This document shows, one piece after another, positions 12,991 through 25,600 of a stretch of DNA of 64,000 nt (within the stretch, counting starts at the first letter, position 1; each line of letters starts with the position of its first letter). Origin of the DNA: Glandiceps talaboti (taxonomy: Eukaryota > Hemichordata > Enteropneusta > Spengelidae); contig NC_135568.1 in assembly GCF_964340395.1 (NCBI RefSeq), forward strand, positions 14,156,776 to 14,220,775, given 5' to 3'. Both the position numbers and the translations under genes were made by a program. Below the pieces are notes generated by a model. That model worked only from the letters and a program-made list of their open reading frames with translations. It was not told the DNA's origin and ran no database searches.

Positions 12991-13136
12991 TAGTCTATCA
13001 GCTAGCCCTCGGATGTTCTTCCGATAAAATAGGACACACAGCCGAACAACGATATCGGGCAAGCCCTCACATGCGAACTTCGTTCGCTTATAGTTATAGC
13101 ATCGTAAGAAAGCCCGAACGTCTAGCAGCAATACTA
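12991..13136. mobile_element. Hairpin MITE, TAGTCTATCAG type, with 9-bp target duplication
   Basis: A 146-bp element begins TAGTCTATCAGCTAGCCCTC and ends ACGTCTAGCAGCAATACTA. It is flanked by CCCTCGGGG at 12982-12990 and 13137-13145. The interior carries GGATGTTCTTCCGATA, AAGCCCTCA and GCGAACTTCGTTCGC. A second copy in the other orientation lies at 61426-61579. This copy sits about 370 bp upstream of the tubulin start codon. Confidence 0.9.
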
Positions 13137-13503
13137 CCCTCGGGGGTGCACATGTAGTAACCTGATGACCTTAGGCTTATTCGATGAAAGGTCAACGTTA
13201 CCCACAATTCAATAGTATCAATAACTATGGCGGCCGCCTTGAAATTTTTGACGTGAAACTGGGGACTTTTTTTTTACACTGGCAAACTCTTAGAAGTATT
13301 CATACATGCGATCGCTTTCATAATTTGCGTTTGACAACCTTCAACCATAAAAACACGTGGCAATCGAACTAGGCCATCGATGTTCTCTCTATCCTGAATC
13401 ACATCGTATCTGTCCCTACACGTTTGACTAAATTGACACATACCCCATACGCACACCAAGTTTGTAGGACATCTCCTCGAAGCAATCATTGTAGCTGTTA
13501 GAT

Positions 13504-14129
13504 ATGTCCACTGTATTTCTTCAAGTTGGGCAGTGTGGAAATCAGGTTGGGCAAGAATTCTGGAAACTAGTGGACAGAGAGAAGCGTGAGACTGGGTAAG
13601 TAGGCAGACACATCAACAGACATCATCCACTGACAATGACCGTCCTGCTTCATGCTTGCAGACGGTGCACGGGTCTAGATCAGTACTGACATGAACCCTC
13701 GACACCAGGGACAACGTTATCCGTATGCAAGCAGGACTAACACTGACAGTCGGTGATACGGTTTCAACTAACACCTAGTCTAGGTCCTGACAGGGACCGT
13801 ACGTAGTACAATACTTGTATTATAAGTTAACTTTATTACTTAACAACATGCTGTGGAAAGTAAAGTAAACACAATAAATACAATACAAATTACAAGACAA
13901 AAATACAATACACATTACGTACGCCGTACGGTCCCTGACTGTCAGGTCCTAGACTAACTTTCATTTGAAGTTTATTATATCTCAGTCTTGTAACGTTATT
14001 ATTCTTTAAATTATTGATGAAATCCTATTCCTACTGGGGTATAAGACAACAAAACATACATACATACATACATACATACATACATACATACATACATACA
14101 TACATACATACATACATACATACATACAT

Positions 14130-14176
<47 letters not shown>

Positions 14177-14193
14177 TACATACATACATACAT

Positions 14194-14225
<32 letters not shown>

Positions 14226-17200
14226 TAGTGTACATTTACATACACAAACGTGTATATGTTTTCGGTGAAATAACTGATATTCAGTGTTCTTATAAAATTT
14301 GAAAATAATAATAGAGCTGCAGGAAGTTTTTTACAACTAAAGAACATATTGACTTGCTCTCAATAAATCATATAGGGTGGAACCTTACTGCTATACAAAG
14401 GGATGGGGATAACTGTAGTCTGAAAAATCAAATTATTGACATACACCACTTGCTAATCTTGGACATATTACACATTTACAGGGATCAGGCTTGGGATAAC
14501 TGATATTTACAATTGAAGGCAACCTTGCAATGAAAACCCATGCCAATCATGTATTGATACTGAGCTCAAAACTGAATAAAACCAATTCTTCATTTTATTT
14601 TGTTGCATTTCATTATATTTTATGTGGATAATTGAATTAGTTTTATTGTTTTCCTTCATATATAGGAATGTGTTTCATGCAAGAGATGGAAAGCTCAGAT
14701 CTATCAACGTAGACAGTGAACCTAAAGTTGTCAAATCATTGCTCAAACAAACAAAGAAAAGGTAATTATAATTGACAAACTATGCAACATGTTTTCTTGA
14801 TACTATATTGGCAATAATTGTATATATAGTTTAAGATACGAAATGCCAGATGGTAAGCCAAAAATGCACATATGACTTGGTTCTTGGCTAGGGCTAATTG
14901 TAGAGAAATTTTCACTCATCAGTGTGGAGGATTTGTGCATGCCCTTGAAATGAAGCTATCATTGGCATTTATCAGTTACGTTACAACCAGCGTTTTTGTT
15001 TTATAAATCAATGAAAGTTATCACAACATGACAGCTGAAGATCTGTACACAATTGACAGCACCAATCATAATTAATCAGAGAGTTCAAACCAAAATGAAT
15101 CAATCAACAATTCCTTTTTCTCCAAATCTTCTTCAAAAGCTGGTTCGCTGATTCAAACCTTATAATTGGTAAACGTGGCCGTGGAACAAACTGGGCACTA
15201 GGTAAGTTACTATCATCAGGATCATACAGTTACATGTACATCTAGCTACATTGTAAATGTTGCAAAGATGGACTTACCCAAAACAGTGTACATCATTTGC
15301 AAGACAGCTCTTGCCATACATACAAGGTACATTGTTGTTTGCAAAGAGTAGGTTTGTCCATATACAAGTTGTTTGCGTTAATGGCAGGACAGGTCAAATT
15401 TACATGCCCCCATTATTTAACCAAAGTTTCCCACCAAAACATGTATAGGGAAATTGTGCCAGTTTTACAAAATTTCTCCCTTTCTGTTACCTAAGTTCCC
15501 AGGTGAAGACATGCAATAAGTGAACAAGTATTATGGGGTACTTCTGTGTAACCATAATTGAAGGAACTCTGCTAAAGTGAATGTTTTAATTTGCAGGCTA
15601 TCAATACTAGGGGGTAGTCCATTTCTCCTTTATAAATATGCTTTGGTTTTATAGCTCAACACTGAATGTGCACTCACATTGGGCTCTATCACTACTGTAT
15701 GGCCAAACGACTCGAGATCATAATATCAATTAAGTACATGTTGTACAACTTCGTTCTGAATTATTCCATTCCTTGATTTCACATTTTTTTTTAGAAATCT
15801 TTGTATTACGGGGTAAATGACAGATTCCTTCCAAAGTAAGTTATCATTTTGATGAAAACTAAAATGGTTCAAAATACCCCCACCCCAAACTAAAAGCAGT
15901 ACATTTTTTAACCTACTTTGAGCCATTGATCTCATCCCTTAGGCTACCATGGTTCTAGGCAAGAATCGGAAAATTCAGAAGGATCCTTGCTTAATAGTAC
16001 ACTGGAATGTTTGCGGAAAGAAGTGGAAAAATGTGATAGTTTTTCTGGAATAGTACTTTTACACAGTATGAGTGGAGGCACTGGATCAGGTAAGTCTACA
16101 GGGTGATGTGTAGTCCAAAAGATCCAGTAACTGGTCTGTTTATGTAACCACTTACTAATCACCATTGAGAGAATTATAATAAGCAGAAACAATGACTGAA
16201 TCTTTCAGGTTAGGCGACAGTCTCACAAAGTTCCTGCTGATTGGAAAGTTGATGATACATAATTTATTAATTTATTAGGATTAAAAGAGAACACCACTTG
16301 AGGAAATAAAGTGGTATTTTCATCATCTTTGGGTTCTGTAGAGTCATTTCAAGATACAATTTCCACTCGGTTGCCAAGAAACACCAAATTGAAAACTCTC
16401 TCACTGCTATTGTTCTTTCACTGATACACCATTGCGTCATGGTTCTTGGGAGACATTATTATTCATTAGATGTACGAAAAAAGAGGTTGCAATTTGATTG
16501 TTCTTGGCAACTGAGTGAAAATCATGTGATGTGAAATCATGAAATATTGGCTGAAGCCCTTGGGCAGAATTTGAACCATGGTTGTGCCTCAGTCAACCGA
16601 GGGATGATTGTACTCTAAGCGCTTTACAATTATCATCCTCAGGGGTTGAAGGATAATAATTAAAGGGCTGTGCTGTTGTATGATGATAATTGTAAAGAGC
16701 ATAGAGTGCAGTATTTATTCCAGATGTATTTTACATTTGCTTAATTGTATATAAGAAATGAAAATGAAGCAAAATTGTAGCAAATACTTTGTGGATTTCA
16801 CAAGTGGTATTTGTTATCTTTTTTTTTTTATTTCTCCAGGTTTAGGATCTCGTTTATGTGAAGCACTGCGCGATGATTACCAAATGCCATACTTGATGTC
16901 AATTGTTGTAGCCCCTCATAGTCTGGGTGAAAGTCCACTCCAACATTACAATTCATTGCTCTGTCTGGCATGGTTACAGAGGTATGGAAAATAGAATAAC
17001 TACATTTTCTAATATTTAAATGGTACAAGCTACTTACTAGTAAGAGAGACAGGTTGTTTAAAACAAAACCACAAGAAGTTCAAAGTCTTTAGCATTTAGC
17101 TTTCGATCAGTCTTGGTTGACGATCTTCATCAGAAAGACATATTCCATAGTTACAGCTGACCACTAGGTGGAGGTATGATCAGCCAATTGCAGACGTTAG

Positions 17201-20200
17201 GTTGCATGATGCCCCTGGCTGTTTATCTTGGGATTGTGGCATCTTGATAGATTTCCTGATCTTTCTCAGGAAATCATGTAGGGATGTATCAATAATGGGA
17301 ACAGATTCCCAGTCACTGTTATGATTGTAGCTATGGGAATGTACAGCTAAAGCTGATTGTACAGTTTTGTCCTCGCAGATTTGCAGTGTTCCTGAACAAG
17401 TTTTATGTTTTATGTACAGCAGCCAAATGATAGTCTAGAATTGTTTATTTTTACTGTATGTCATATACTAATTATAAATTGTTATGTTTATCATGCAGGT
17501 ACACAGACTGTGTAATGTTATTTCAAAATGACGATGTTCTGTACAGACTGAAACGAATGGCTAAGAAGACTGACCTGGCTAGTATCTCTATGTCTGATAT
17601 GAATCAACATATAGCAGCTTGTCTCAGTGGTGTTTTCCTACCAATAAATACACTCACACCATCAAGGTAATATTGTGTGACATATCTCAGTGGCGTTTCC
17701 CTACCAATATGCCATATTCAAATTTTCAGAAAGATAATATTTCATGGTTTGGCTGCTGGGGATACTGGTCAAAAGCCATTTCACAGCCGGAAATGAGGGC
17801 AAGGAATCGCATGTATGCATAGACATCAGGAATTAAGTTACCGGTATCTGATTTTCTGTGATGTTATTGCTGTACCGTTTAATTAGTGACTACCATTAAT
17901 CAAGACCTGCCTAGTCAATACTCTGATGCTTTTTTTGAGGATACACATTTTTTTCACACATTTTATTCACTACTTCGTGCATTTTTTTGTGTATGATCAG
18001 CAACCATGGTAAAATTTCAGCCTTCACTATATTCTGGGATGCCCTCTTGCAATGCTTACCTGTAGCCAGAAAGTTCTGCAGTAACATAATAATAATAATT
18101 TTTATTTGTCCAAATAAATTCGGAAATTTGTTGAATGGTCGCCGCAGAGCAGCGCCCTAGTGCCCTAGTGTTGAAGAAGCAGGAGGAAACCGGAGTGCCC
18201 GGGGAAAACCTGCGTTGTTCGGCAGGGTCAAACTGAGCATCACCCTTCTTACATGCAGACCTAGTGCATGGTGCATTTTTACACTCGCACCATGTATGTC
18301 TTTAATCAACGAATGAACATATCACAGCTTATCATTAGTGTTTTCCTCATAGCCATTTTTTGAAAGATAAGAAATGTAGTTATGAAAGACCTGGTAATCC
18401 ATTCCCTAATTGTCTGTCTCTGTGTCTGTACATATTATCAATACTTTGTGTTCATCTAATTAATATACACAGTGGTTTTCCTATTGGAGCTGAACCATGG
18501 GAGATGGTTAGATCTGTGTGTCCAATGCCTTCCATGAAATTTACATCAGTCAACCATACATCCAAGAGGTAAATGTTTATCATTCTTGTTTAATTTTTAT
18601 TTTAGTGTTCCTGAATAACGACACGTTGAAAACTGGTAAAATTTCAGTAGTTAATTATCTTAAAACATTTAACATTTATCAATGCTGGACAGTTTGTGTG
18701 AAAGACAGCAACGTTACTAATTAGTACATTTAAAGTTGTGCTAGTTGGAACTAGACCACTGACTTACTTTTCAATACTGTACAGCTGTATTGAATCAGCT
18801 ATAAACTTACACCTGGCTGTATAGTTACTTTGGTAAGAAAATGCAATCACTTTGGATTTTTATGGTGTGGACCCTAAAATCGACCAGAACATGTTGAAAT
18901 TGCACATAAAATGTAATTACTCACAAGACATACTGTGAAATAATGCATGGTGATTGCTGTGGCTGAAAGTGTATGACCTAGCTTGTGCCTCTATATTGAA
19001 TATTTAATGAGCACTACCATATATAGGCATCAAGGCAAATCAAACTAACATGGTAGTGGATTCACAAGCACACATTCATTCACTGATTTACACCTGTCAC
19101 TACACTACCTACATATGAAATCCACCACTAATTTAACAGGTACATTATCTTTTTTTTATAAGTAACTGAAATATTTTTTAGCAAATACATCTTTCGTTGC
19201 TTGATGACATGCAAGTTTGAAAAGTTTAAATAGGGGTTACCATATTTGATTACAACACCTGTTTCTGTAATGCATTACAAAATAGAAACAATTATTTCAC
19301 CCTACTTTTTTTGAAATGGTAATTTCCATTACAGGATAAGTAATGAACCATTCTCTAAATACAGTTTTCATTTGATGTCTAAGGCATAGTTCAAATAAAC
19401 CTTTTAAACTCTCGTGTTCTATTTTCTCATTCTGCATAATATTATATTGCATTGTTTAAATTTCACAGCAAGGCCACATGGGAAAGCCTGTGTACATCTC
19501 TTCTGCATACTGTACCAAGACATGATGAAAGCGGTCAACATGTATCCTTTGTTGTATAGTTTTAATTTGTGATGTTACAAGAAAATGATAAAGAAGAATT
19601 TCACATAAGAGATAAAGGCATTTTTGTCAACATTTCGTTGTGGAGAGTTATTTTGTGATTGTACATCACAAAATTAATCAGTGTTTTAGTGAAAATCCTT
19701 GTCATTGTCTCATTGAAGTCAGCAGACATACATATAAAATAGCAAGCTCCTACACAGCACTACCGTAAAAAAAAAAGTCCATATCCACAACTTCCGGTCC
19801 AACTTTCCAAGGAGCGCTGCATTCATTGGCCAGGGGTCATTTTGGATTTTGTCATAGAACTATAGCATTGAAATACTTACAATAAACATATTAGTTCATA
19901 AACAATACAAATATGAATGACCTTTTTCTGTTCGGCTAAATTTCTATATCAATAGAACGATTTTTGGGAGATATGTAAATGAACACAGGTCGCTGGTTGA
20001 CGTACCAACTTGGTATACATACGCTGCACTAGTTTGTGATGGAATTATACATAATCGTAATTTAAAGGAATATATTTTAGAATTTAGCCAGTCTATTTTA
20101 TCAATAAACCAATTATTTTATTACTACCATGGATGTTTTATTTTTCAATAATAACTGTGTCTTGTACCTTTTCACATAAGCCTGTGTGACTTTGTAAGAC

Positions 20201-21664
20201 TACATGTAATCAAGGACCTGCTGGATGTTGATGAAACATGTCAGTAGTTGAGAGTACATGAAATTTTGTTCACGTATGTTGAGTTTTCTTTAACCCCACT
20301 AGTATTCATGTTTGTCCAGTATGGCAGCCATTCGTGGAGATAGTACTAACACATTCCATAGGCACTCAAGACTAGTTGAAGAGAAAATAAAACACACTTG
20401 TAACTTTGTGGATTGGAATCCTTTTCCAGTGGATTTCTGGATTGGTAAGTTTTCATAAATTGTATCATATTTTACAGTTGAGCCTAACAGAGTGATGACA
20501 GCACAAATTTGCCCAGCAGTAAGTGAAGTATTGGCTATATGTATATAACATAACAGAACTCAATGACGCGCGAGTGTGGCATACCTGGGATATTTGCACA
20601 AGTGATTGCAGTGTTCTCTTCAGCTGTACTTTCATGAGTGTAGCAAGATAACAACAATAGAAGGTCTAATAAGAACAGAAGGTCTAAAACAGTTCACAAT
20701 ATATATTGTTAACAAAATACCTGACCCCATTGCCAACAAGAAGTTGCCAATTATGCAACCCGAGTATTTGTGAAAGTGCAGCCGAAACACAAGCACAAGT
20801 ACCTCAAATACCCACTTTCTGGCACTCACTTATTTGAAACAAAATAAATACCTGACCCCATTGCCAACAAGAAGTTGCCAATTATGCAACCCGAGTATTT
20901 GTGAAAGTGCAGCCGAAACACAAGCACAAGTACCTCAAATACCCACTTTCTGGCACTCACTTATTTGAAACAAAAAATTTCCAAAAAGAACATTTTAATG
21001 TGTTTAGTAAACATTATTTCGAGTGTGCATATACATGTAGATGTAAGAATGTTTTCAGTATTGAACTGAAGTGCAGATACCACTAGTATACATGCTCACT
21101 GATGGAAGTAATCACTACTTATGTCATACTAAATATAATATTTTATGTTTATTTCAGGTTCCAAACATCCCTCAGCTCTGCCGGGTACCTCTTCCATGTC
21201 TTTAGTATTGAATTCCAGTTCTATTATCAATTATAGCACTCAATTGTTACACAGGTCACAAGAAATGTTTGATGCGAAGGCCTACCTGCATTGGTATTGG
21301 AAACATGGCTGTCAACAGGTGAAAACTAATGTCTATAACTATAATTTTATTTACTAAAGTGACCATATGTCTTCCTGATAAACAGTATGTCATGTAGGCT
21401 GCAAGTTCTTGTGAAATATAATTTAGAAAGTTCTGTTTTTCTTTGCAATTGCGTAACTTAAGTAACTTAACAATGATCTATTAGCTATGTAAGAGTCACT
21501 CTCTGGCTGATAATCAAACTTCAAAGTGGCTCTATTTCCAGCATTTCATTCCCGTGTCAAATTTATAATTTATCCTTCATTTCATTTTTCAACAGGAGGA
21601 TTTTGAAGAAAGCTTTGAAACTGTACAGACAATAGTCAGTGACTACTCAGAAGCAGTAAGGTGA
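13504..21664 (+). CDS. TUBZ1: Zeta-type tubulin, 11 exons, 415 aa
   Basis: A tubulin-superfamily GTPase. Zeta-tubulin belongs to the delta/epsilon/zeta set linked to centrioles and basal bodies. Coding exons: 13504-13595, 14666-14761, 15140-15201, 15943-16089, 16840-16981, 17499-17666, 18473-18568, 19469-19541, 20303-20444, 21158-21318, 21596-21664. All have GT-AG junctions, phases agree, and they sum to 1,248 nt. The N-terminus has the tubulin start VGQCGNQVGQEFW. The GTP-binding glycine loop MSGGTGSG lies at about residues 126-133, and NNW-like GTNWALGYHG at about 80. The C-terminus has AKAYLHWYWKHGC and EDFEESF. Length is below human TUBD1 (453 aa as I recall), and stretches such as ESPLQHYNSLLCLAWLQR fit zeta better than delta from memory. 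Tubulin is near certain; zeta rather than delta about 0.7. The first exon was placed by its GQCGNQ motif and matching phase. Confidence 0.9.
13776..13956. repeat. Foldback element in tubulin intron 1
   Basis: TAGTCTAGGTCCTGACAGGG at 13776 is the inverted complement of CCCTGACTGTCAGGTCCTAG ending near 13952 and closing with ACTA. The centre is AT-rich. Ends resemble the TAGTCT hairpin family, but the 9-bp flanks do not match, so any target duplication has decayed. A further imperfect inverted repeat around TCCTGCTT / AAGCAGGA lies at 13645-13735. Confidence 0.7.
14055..14226. repeat. (CATA)n/(CA)n microsatellite
   Basis: A CATA tetranucleotide tract interrupted by CA runs at about 14147-14171 and 14211-14226, within tubulin intron 1. 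Confidence 0.97.
18086..18280 (-). mobile_element. Truncated SINE (tail and body, tRNA head missing)
   Basis: On the minus strand this has the same body as the copies at 32698 and 33772: ACTCCGGTTTCCTCCTG, GACCATTCAACAAATTTC, TTTGGACAAATAAA and an (ATT)n tail. The tRNA-like head is absent. Located in tubulin intron 6. Confidence 0.8.
20719..20976. repeat. Perfect 131-bp tandem duplication
   Basis: The block beginning CTGACCCCATTGCCAACAAG at 20721 repeats at 20852 with no mismatch I could see over about 125 bp. It lies within a dispersed repeat (about 20573-21110) related to 27776-28080, in tubulin intron 9. Confidence 0.9.
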
Positions 21665-22177
21665 TCGTGGTAGAACAGTGTTCAATGATGCTATCAAATT
21701 TCCTGAGAAGTCATGGAAAATGAAGTTTATGATGAATGATGAAGAGATTTACATGTATATAGCACCTAGTATCCATAAATTGATACTCATTGCTCACAAG
21801 TTTATTAAGTGAATTTCATATTGTGAGACACGTAAACTTTCCATGGAGATAAGTTACATTGCCGTGCTGCGGCAAAATAAGTATGACAAGTGACATTGTT
21901 GGACCCAACAAATATGGGAAACTGACTGAAAAACTTGCATCACACCAAAGGTTCTCTTTCAGGTGCTCCTGAGAGCTGCAGTGCAGTCCAGAGGTACTGT
22001 TGTCCTCTGGTTTCATTTGGCAACATTCTAAAGCACAGTCTGAGGTCTTTTATAAGACTAGGTCTACTGTAGCTGACCACTGCATAGTACTCCTAGCATC
22101 TTAATTATAGTGTATTGAAAGAAATATTAGAAATATTGCACAATGTCACACAATCTCAATACATTAACTTCGTTTGT

Positions 22178-22478
22178 TTAGGACAAAAGCCCTTCCCTAA
22201 ATGAACATATACAAGTGCGACATCACACGTTTATACATGATGTAAACCATGATGGAAATTGTAGTGGTCACACCACTACGATCGATGCAATGTAAATAAA
22301 TGGTGGTAACCGGAATCCCAGCATGGTATATCACATCAGCAGTACATTTTAATCAACTTATCAACACCTCAGTAGTAAATACAGAACCTGTTATCATTGA
22401 AGGCATGAAAGTTTTCGAAATTTAGTTAGAAGTGCTGAAATGAAGATTAGCAATCACATTGATGTTAGATCCCCTACC
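22178..22478 (+). repeat. Dispersed repeat, copy 1
   Basis: Shares ATGATGTAAACCATGATGG, CACCACTA..ATCGATGCAATG, GTAGTAAATACAGAACCT and ATCATTGAAGGCATGA with the inverse-orientation copy at 35800-36117. It lies between the 3' ends of the tubulin and SLX9 genes. Confidence 0.8.
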
Positions 22479-22685
22479 TCCCTGAGCTTGTGTGACATTG
22501 TGTTATCATCCCTAAGATAATGTAATATATTAAATTGAAAAAAATTGTCCATTGGTGTGCACAAGTGAATAAATATTCAAGAAAAAAAATGTTTGGGAAT
22601 CATGACTTTGGGTATCTTTCACTCTATATTTGCCTTGGTCAGTTCTATTTCTCCATTGATTCCATGACCCCTGCAATTACAACAT

Positions 22686-25600
22686 TTATCCTTCTTCCAT
22701 CACTTCTTCTTGTAAAAGCTGATTCGTCAGATGTTCTTTGATGGTTGATAATGGATTTGCTTGAAATTTTGGGTGATGCTGTAGTTGCTTGAACTTAGAA
22801 ACTTCATCCAACCTGTGACGATAAATTGATATATTTTATGTTTTCCCAACAACAGTAATGGGAAGTCTGTTTTAGACCTTAAATAGCAGTACAGATAAAA
22901 CTTCAGATTAGTGATTGTGTTCTGGATGGTCTGTTCATTACAAAATTTTTGTTTGAGATGTCGTGCAATGTAGAGGTGGTGAAGGTGACTTCTCATGACT
23001 TATTTGACAACTAAATCAGCTATTATGAAATCAGCTTCACCTTTGGTTATCTAAGTTTAAAGTTGCTGTAGCTACAACTGGAACGTTTGTTGAAACTGTT
23101 TTGTTAGATATAATGTGATATTGAACACCTTACACAGCAATGGATCACCTGTGTTGTAAACATATTTTTGTAGCTGTACGCATACATGTAGTATGGTGCA
23201 ATAGTCTGTAAGGTATGCTGTGACAGGACATGAGGAGGCCAGTGAGGGCAGAATGGCATGACATATCTGAAAGTCTATATGGTGCAATAAATCCAATCAA
23301 ATTGATTTTTGAGTACGTAGCCATCATGCTTCAATGCAATCATGATTTCAACCTATTACTGTACCACTTACTAACAAATTAACCTCTAACTAACATGTAC
23401 ACTGCCTAATTATTGATATTTTAACAATTTGCAGTGAATATATTGCTGATTGTCTGTTAGAAAAAATAATACTCCAGTTACAGCTAGTGCAGATTTACCA
23501 AAAACACTGATGATTGTCTAAATAACTGGAGTTTCAAATAAGGCTGAGCACAATAAACTTACATGAGTTTCTGCCTGTCTTTACTCTTTAGAGTTGATCT
23601 GGCTTTCTTCTTTTGTCTACAAACAATAATTTAAAAGATTTATAAGGGGTAATTTAGATTCTCTGGCAATCATATTCTCATTTAAATCATGGAATGGGGA
23701 GAAAGGACTTCCAACCTCCATGAACCAGATATTGACATCTCTTCACGTAAATCGTATAGTGTGAAATACTTTGAGTTCTGAACATATTGACTGACATAAC
23801 TTTACACAAATAAATAGATAAAGAGGTGGATGGATGGATGGGTATTTAGAAAGATAGATAAGCAGATGTATGCATATGTACAGAGATATGTGCAGCAGGC
23901 ACGCAGGCATGTACATCCGTCCATCCATCCATACATACATACATACATACATACATACATAGACTATATATTACAAAACTATATACATGTACTTGTATGT
24001 TAATTAATCACATAAGACTATTTTGAACGAAATCCCTTCATATCAAATTTGATTCACAATACATTACACGACTTTGTCTTAACAGACAAAATCCAAGAGT
24101 CACTGCTCTCTTACTTTTGATGAATATGAAAATGATACTTACTTCTTTGATTTGTGTTTGCTTGTTTTGTTAAGTAAATATGTTACATCTGGTAAGGCAT
24201 CAGTTAAAACATGTAAATCACCGACAATTGGGGTCTTGGCTCGTTTCTTAGCATCTTTCTCTTTCTGCTTTAGTAACTTAATGGTTTCAATTTCTGGAGG
24301 AGAAAATTGATATTAAGTAAAGTTACATGTAATACATTATCACTGTCGAAGAGAATTGGCTGTGATCAGAACATCATCATTTATCAGTGGTGAATAATTA
24401 TAATTGGCTTTGAAGGTGCAGAGTCTTAACACTATCAAATTAACATAAACTCACTCACTCACAGATACACATAGAAGCAGTACACAACTGGATGCAAATT
24501 ACACAAATACACACACTGAATGCATGATATTCAAGTCTGTACTGTTAAACAGATGGCTTGAAAAAAATATTATCCCTATTATGGAATGCATCCTGCCATG
24601 TGCTGTCATACAGTGTATATGTAGAAGAATTTATATAGGTCACTTTTATGTGTCATGGAGAAGATTTTCCAGTACATTCAAAGATACTTTTCATTCAGTG
24701 ATTTTGCTAAGCATGGTATGTAGGTAAAATCTACTTGGGTTACCATGTCATTTTACATGGGTTCCCTAACAAAATGACCACAGACTCCATGGGGATACAC
24801 TGCCATTTTTACCCCTTTTTGCCTTTCTGTTACAGGGGTTCCGCAACCTTAGCAATAACAAGCACTGCCACAGCTGATTGAATGACATTGTCGTTTCCAT
24901 ACACTGGTACATTTACTTGAACTCTGTACGCATATCTCATGCAAAGGTGCTCTACACACCAAGTAATTAACATATCGGGCATAGCCAATTTGTATTCAGA
25001 GGTGCTAGATACAGTATACTATTTTCAAACTTACTTTCTAACCATCTTTCATGTCTCTGTTTCTGTCTATCTTTCTTTTTTAATTGTCCACTTTCACTTC
25101 TGCTTGATATTGTGCTTTTGACATCAAAATCTTTGTCCTTCTTCTCCGGGTCTGTTGCCAGTTTAGATATATCTATATGTGTACCACTGAATAAACCTTC
25201 TGTGGGAAATATTGGTGGTAGTGCAATTGGACCCTGGAATCAATGGAAGAATTAAATGGTTGTTATTTGTTACAAAACTTTATAAGGCTGGGTCTACTGA
25301 CAGGTGCCTGTCACTAACATGACATGCTGCTCACATGGGGAGAATTTTACATTAAATTGAGGCCTTAATATTCATGCCTGTTAGCAGTTTGTCAGTCTAG
25401 TGACAGGTGCCTGTCAACAGACACTCAGAATTAAACAACATTATTGATCTGTGCCTGGAACGTACGCTTAGTAACATCTCAGAACATGTGAACTGTATTT
25501 CTGTTGGAAACGTTATAGTTCTCCTTGTTATGTTGTAACATGGAGCTTGGAGGAATTATACTGTCAGTATAATTCCTCCAAGCATGGAGTAAGGGGTAAG

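Noticed and set aside
13776-13956. Confident member of the TAGTCT, 9-bp-duplication family
   Set aside because: The ends match, but the 9-bp flanks (ACTAACACC and ACTTTCATT) differ, so it is listed only as a foldback.
14006-14268. His/Thr/Tyr-rich and Tyr/Val/Cys-rich frames over CATA tracts here and elsewhere
   Set aside because: They are translations of microsatellites.
20312-20321. Acceptor at GTCCAG for tubulin exon 9
   Set aside because: It would put the exon in a frame with an early stop; the AG at 20301-20302 keeps the phase and the CLSSMAAIRGD block.
13504-21664. Delta-tubulin assignment
   Set aside because: The protein is shorter than TUBD1 and lacks the delta-like stretches I recall around the DMEPKV and central regions. 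Kept as the main alternative.
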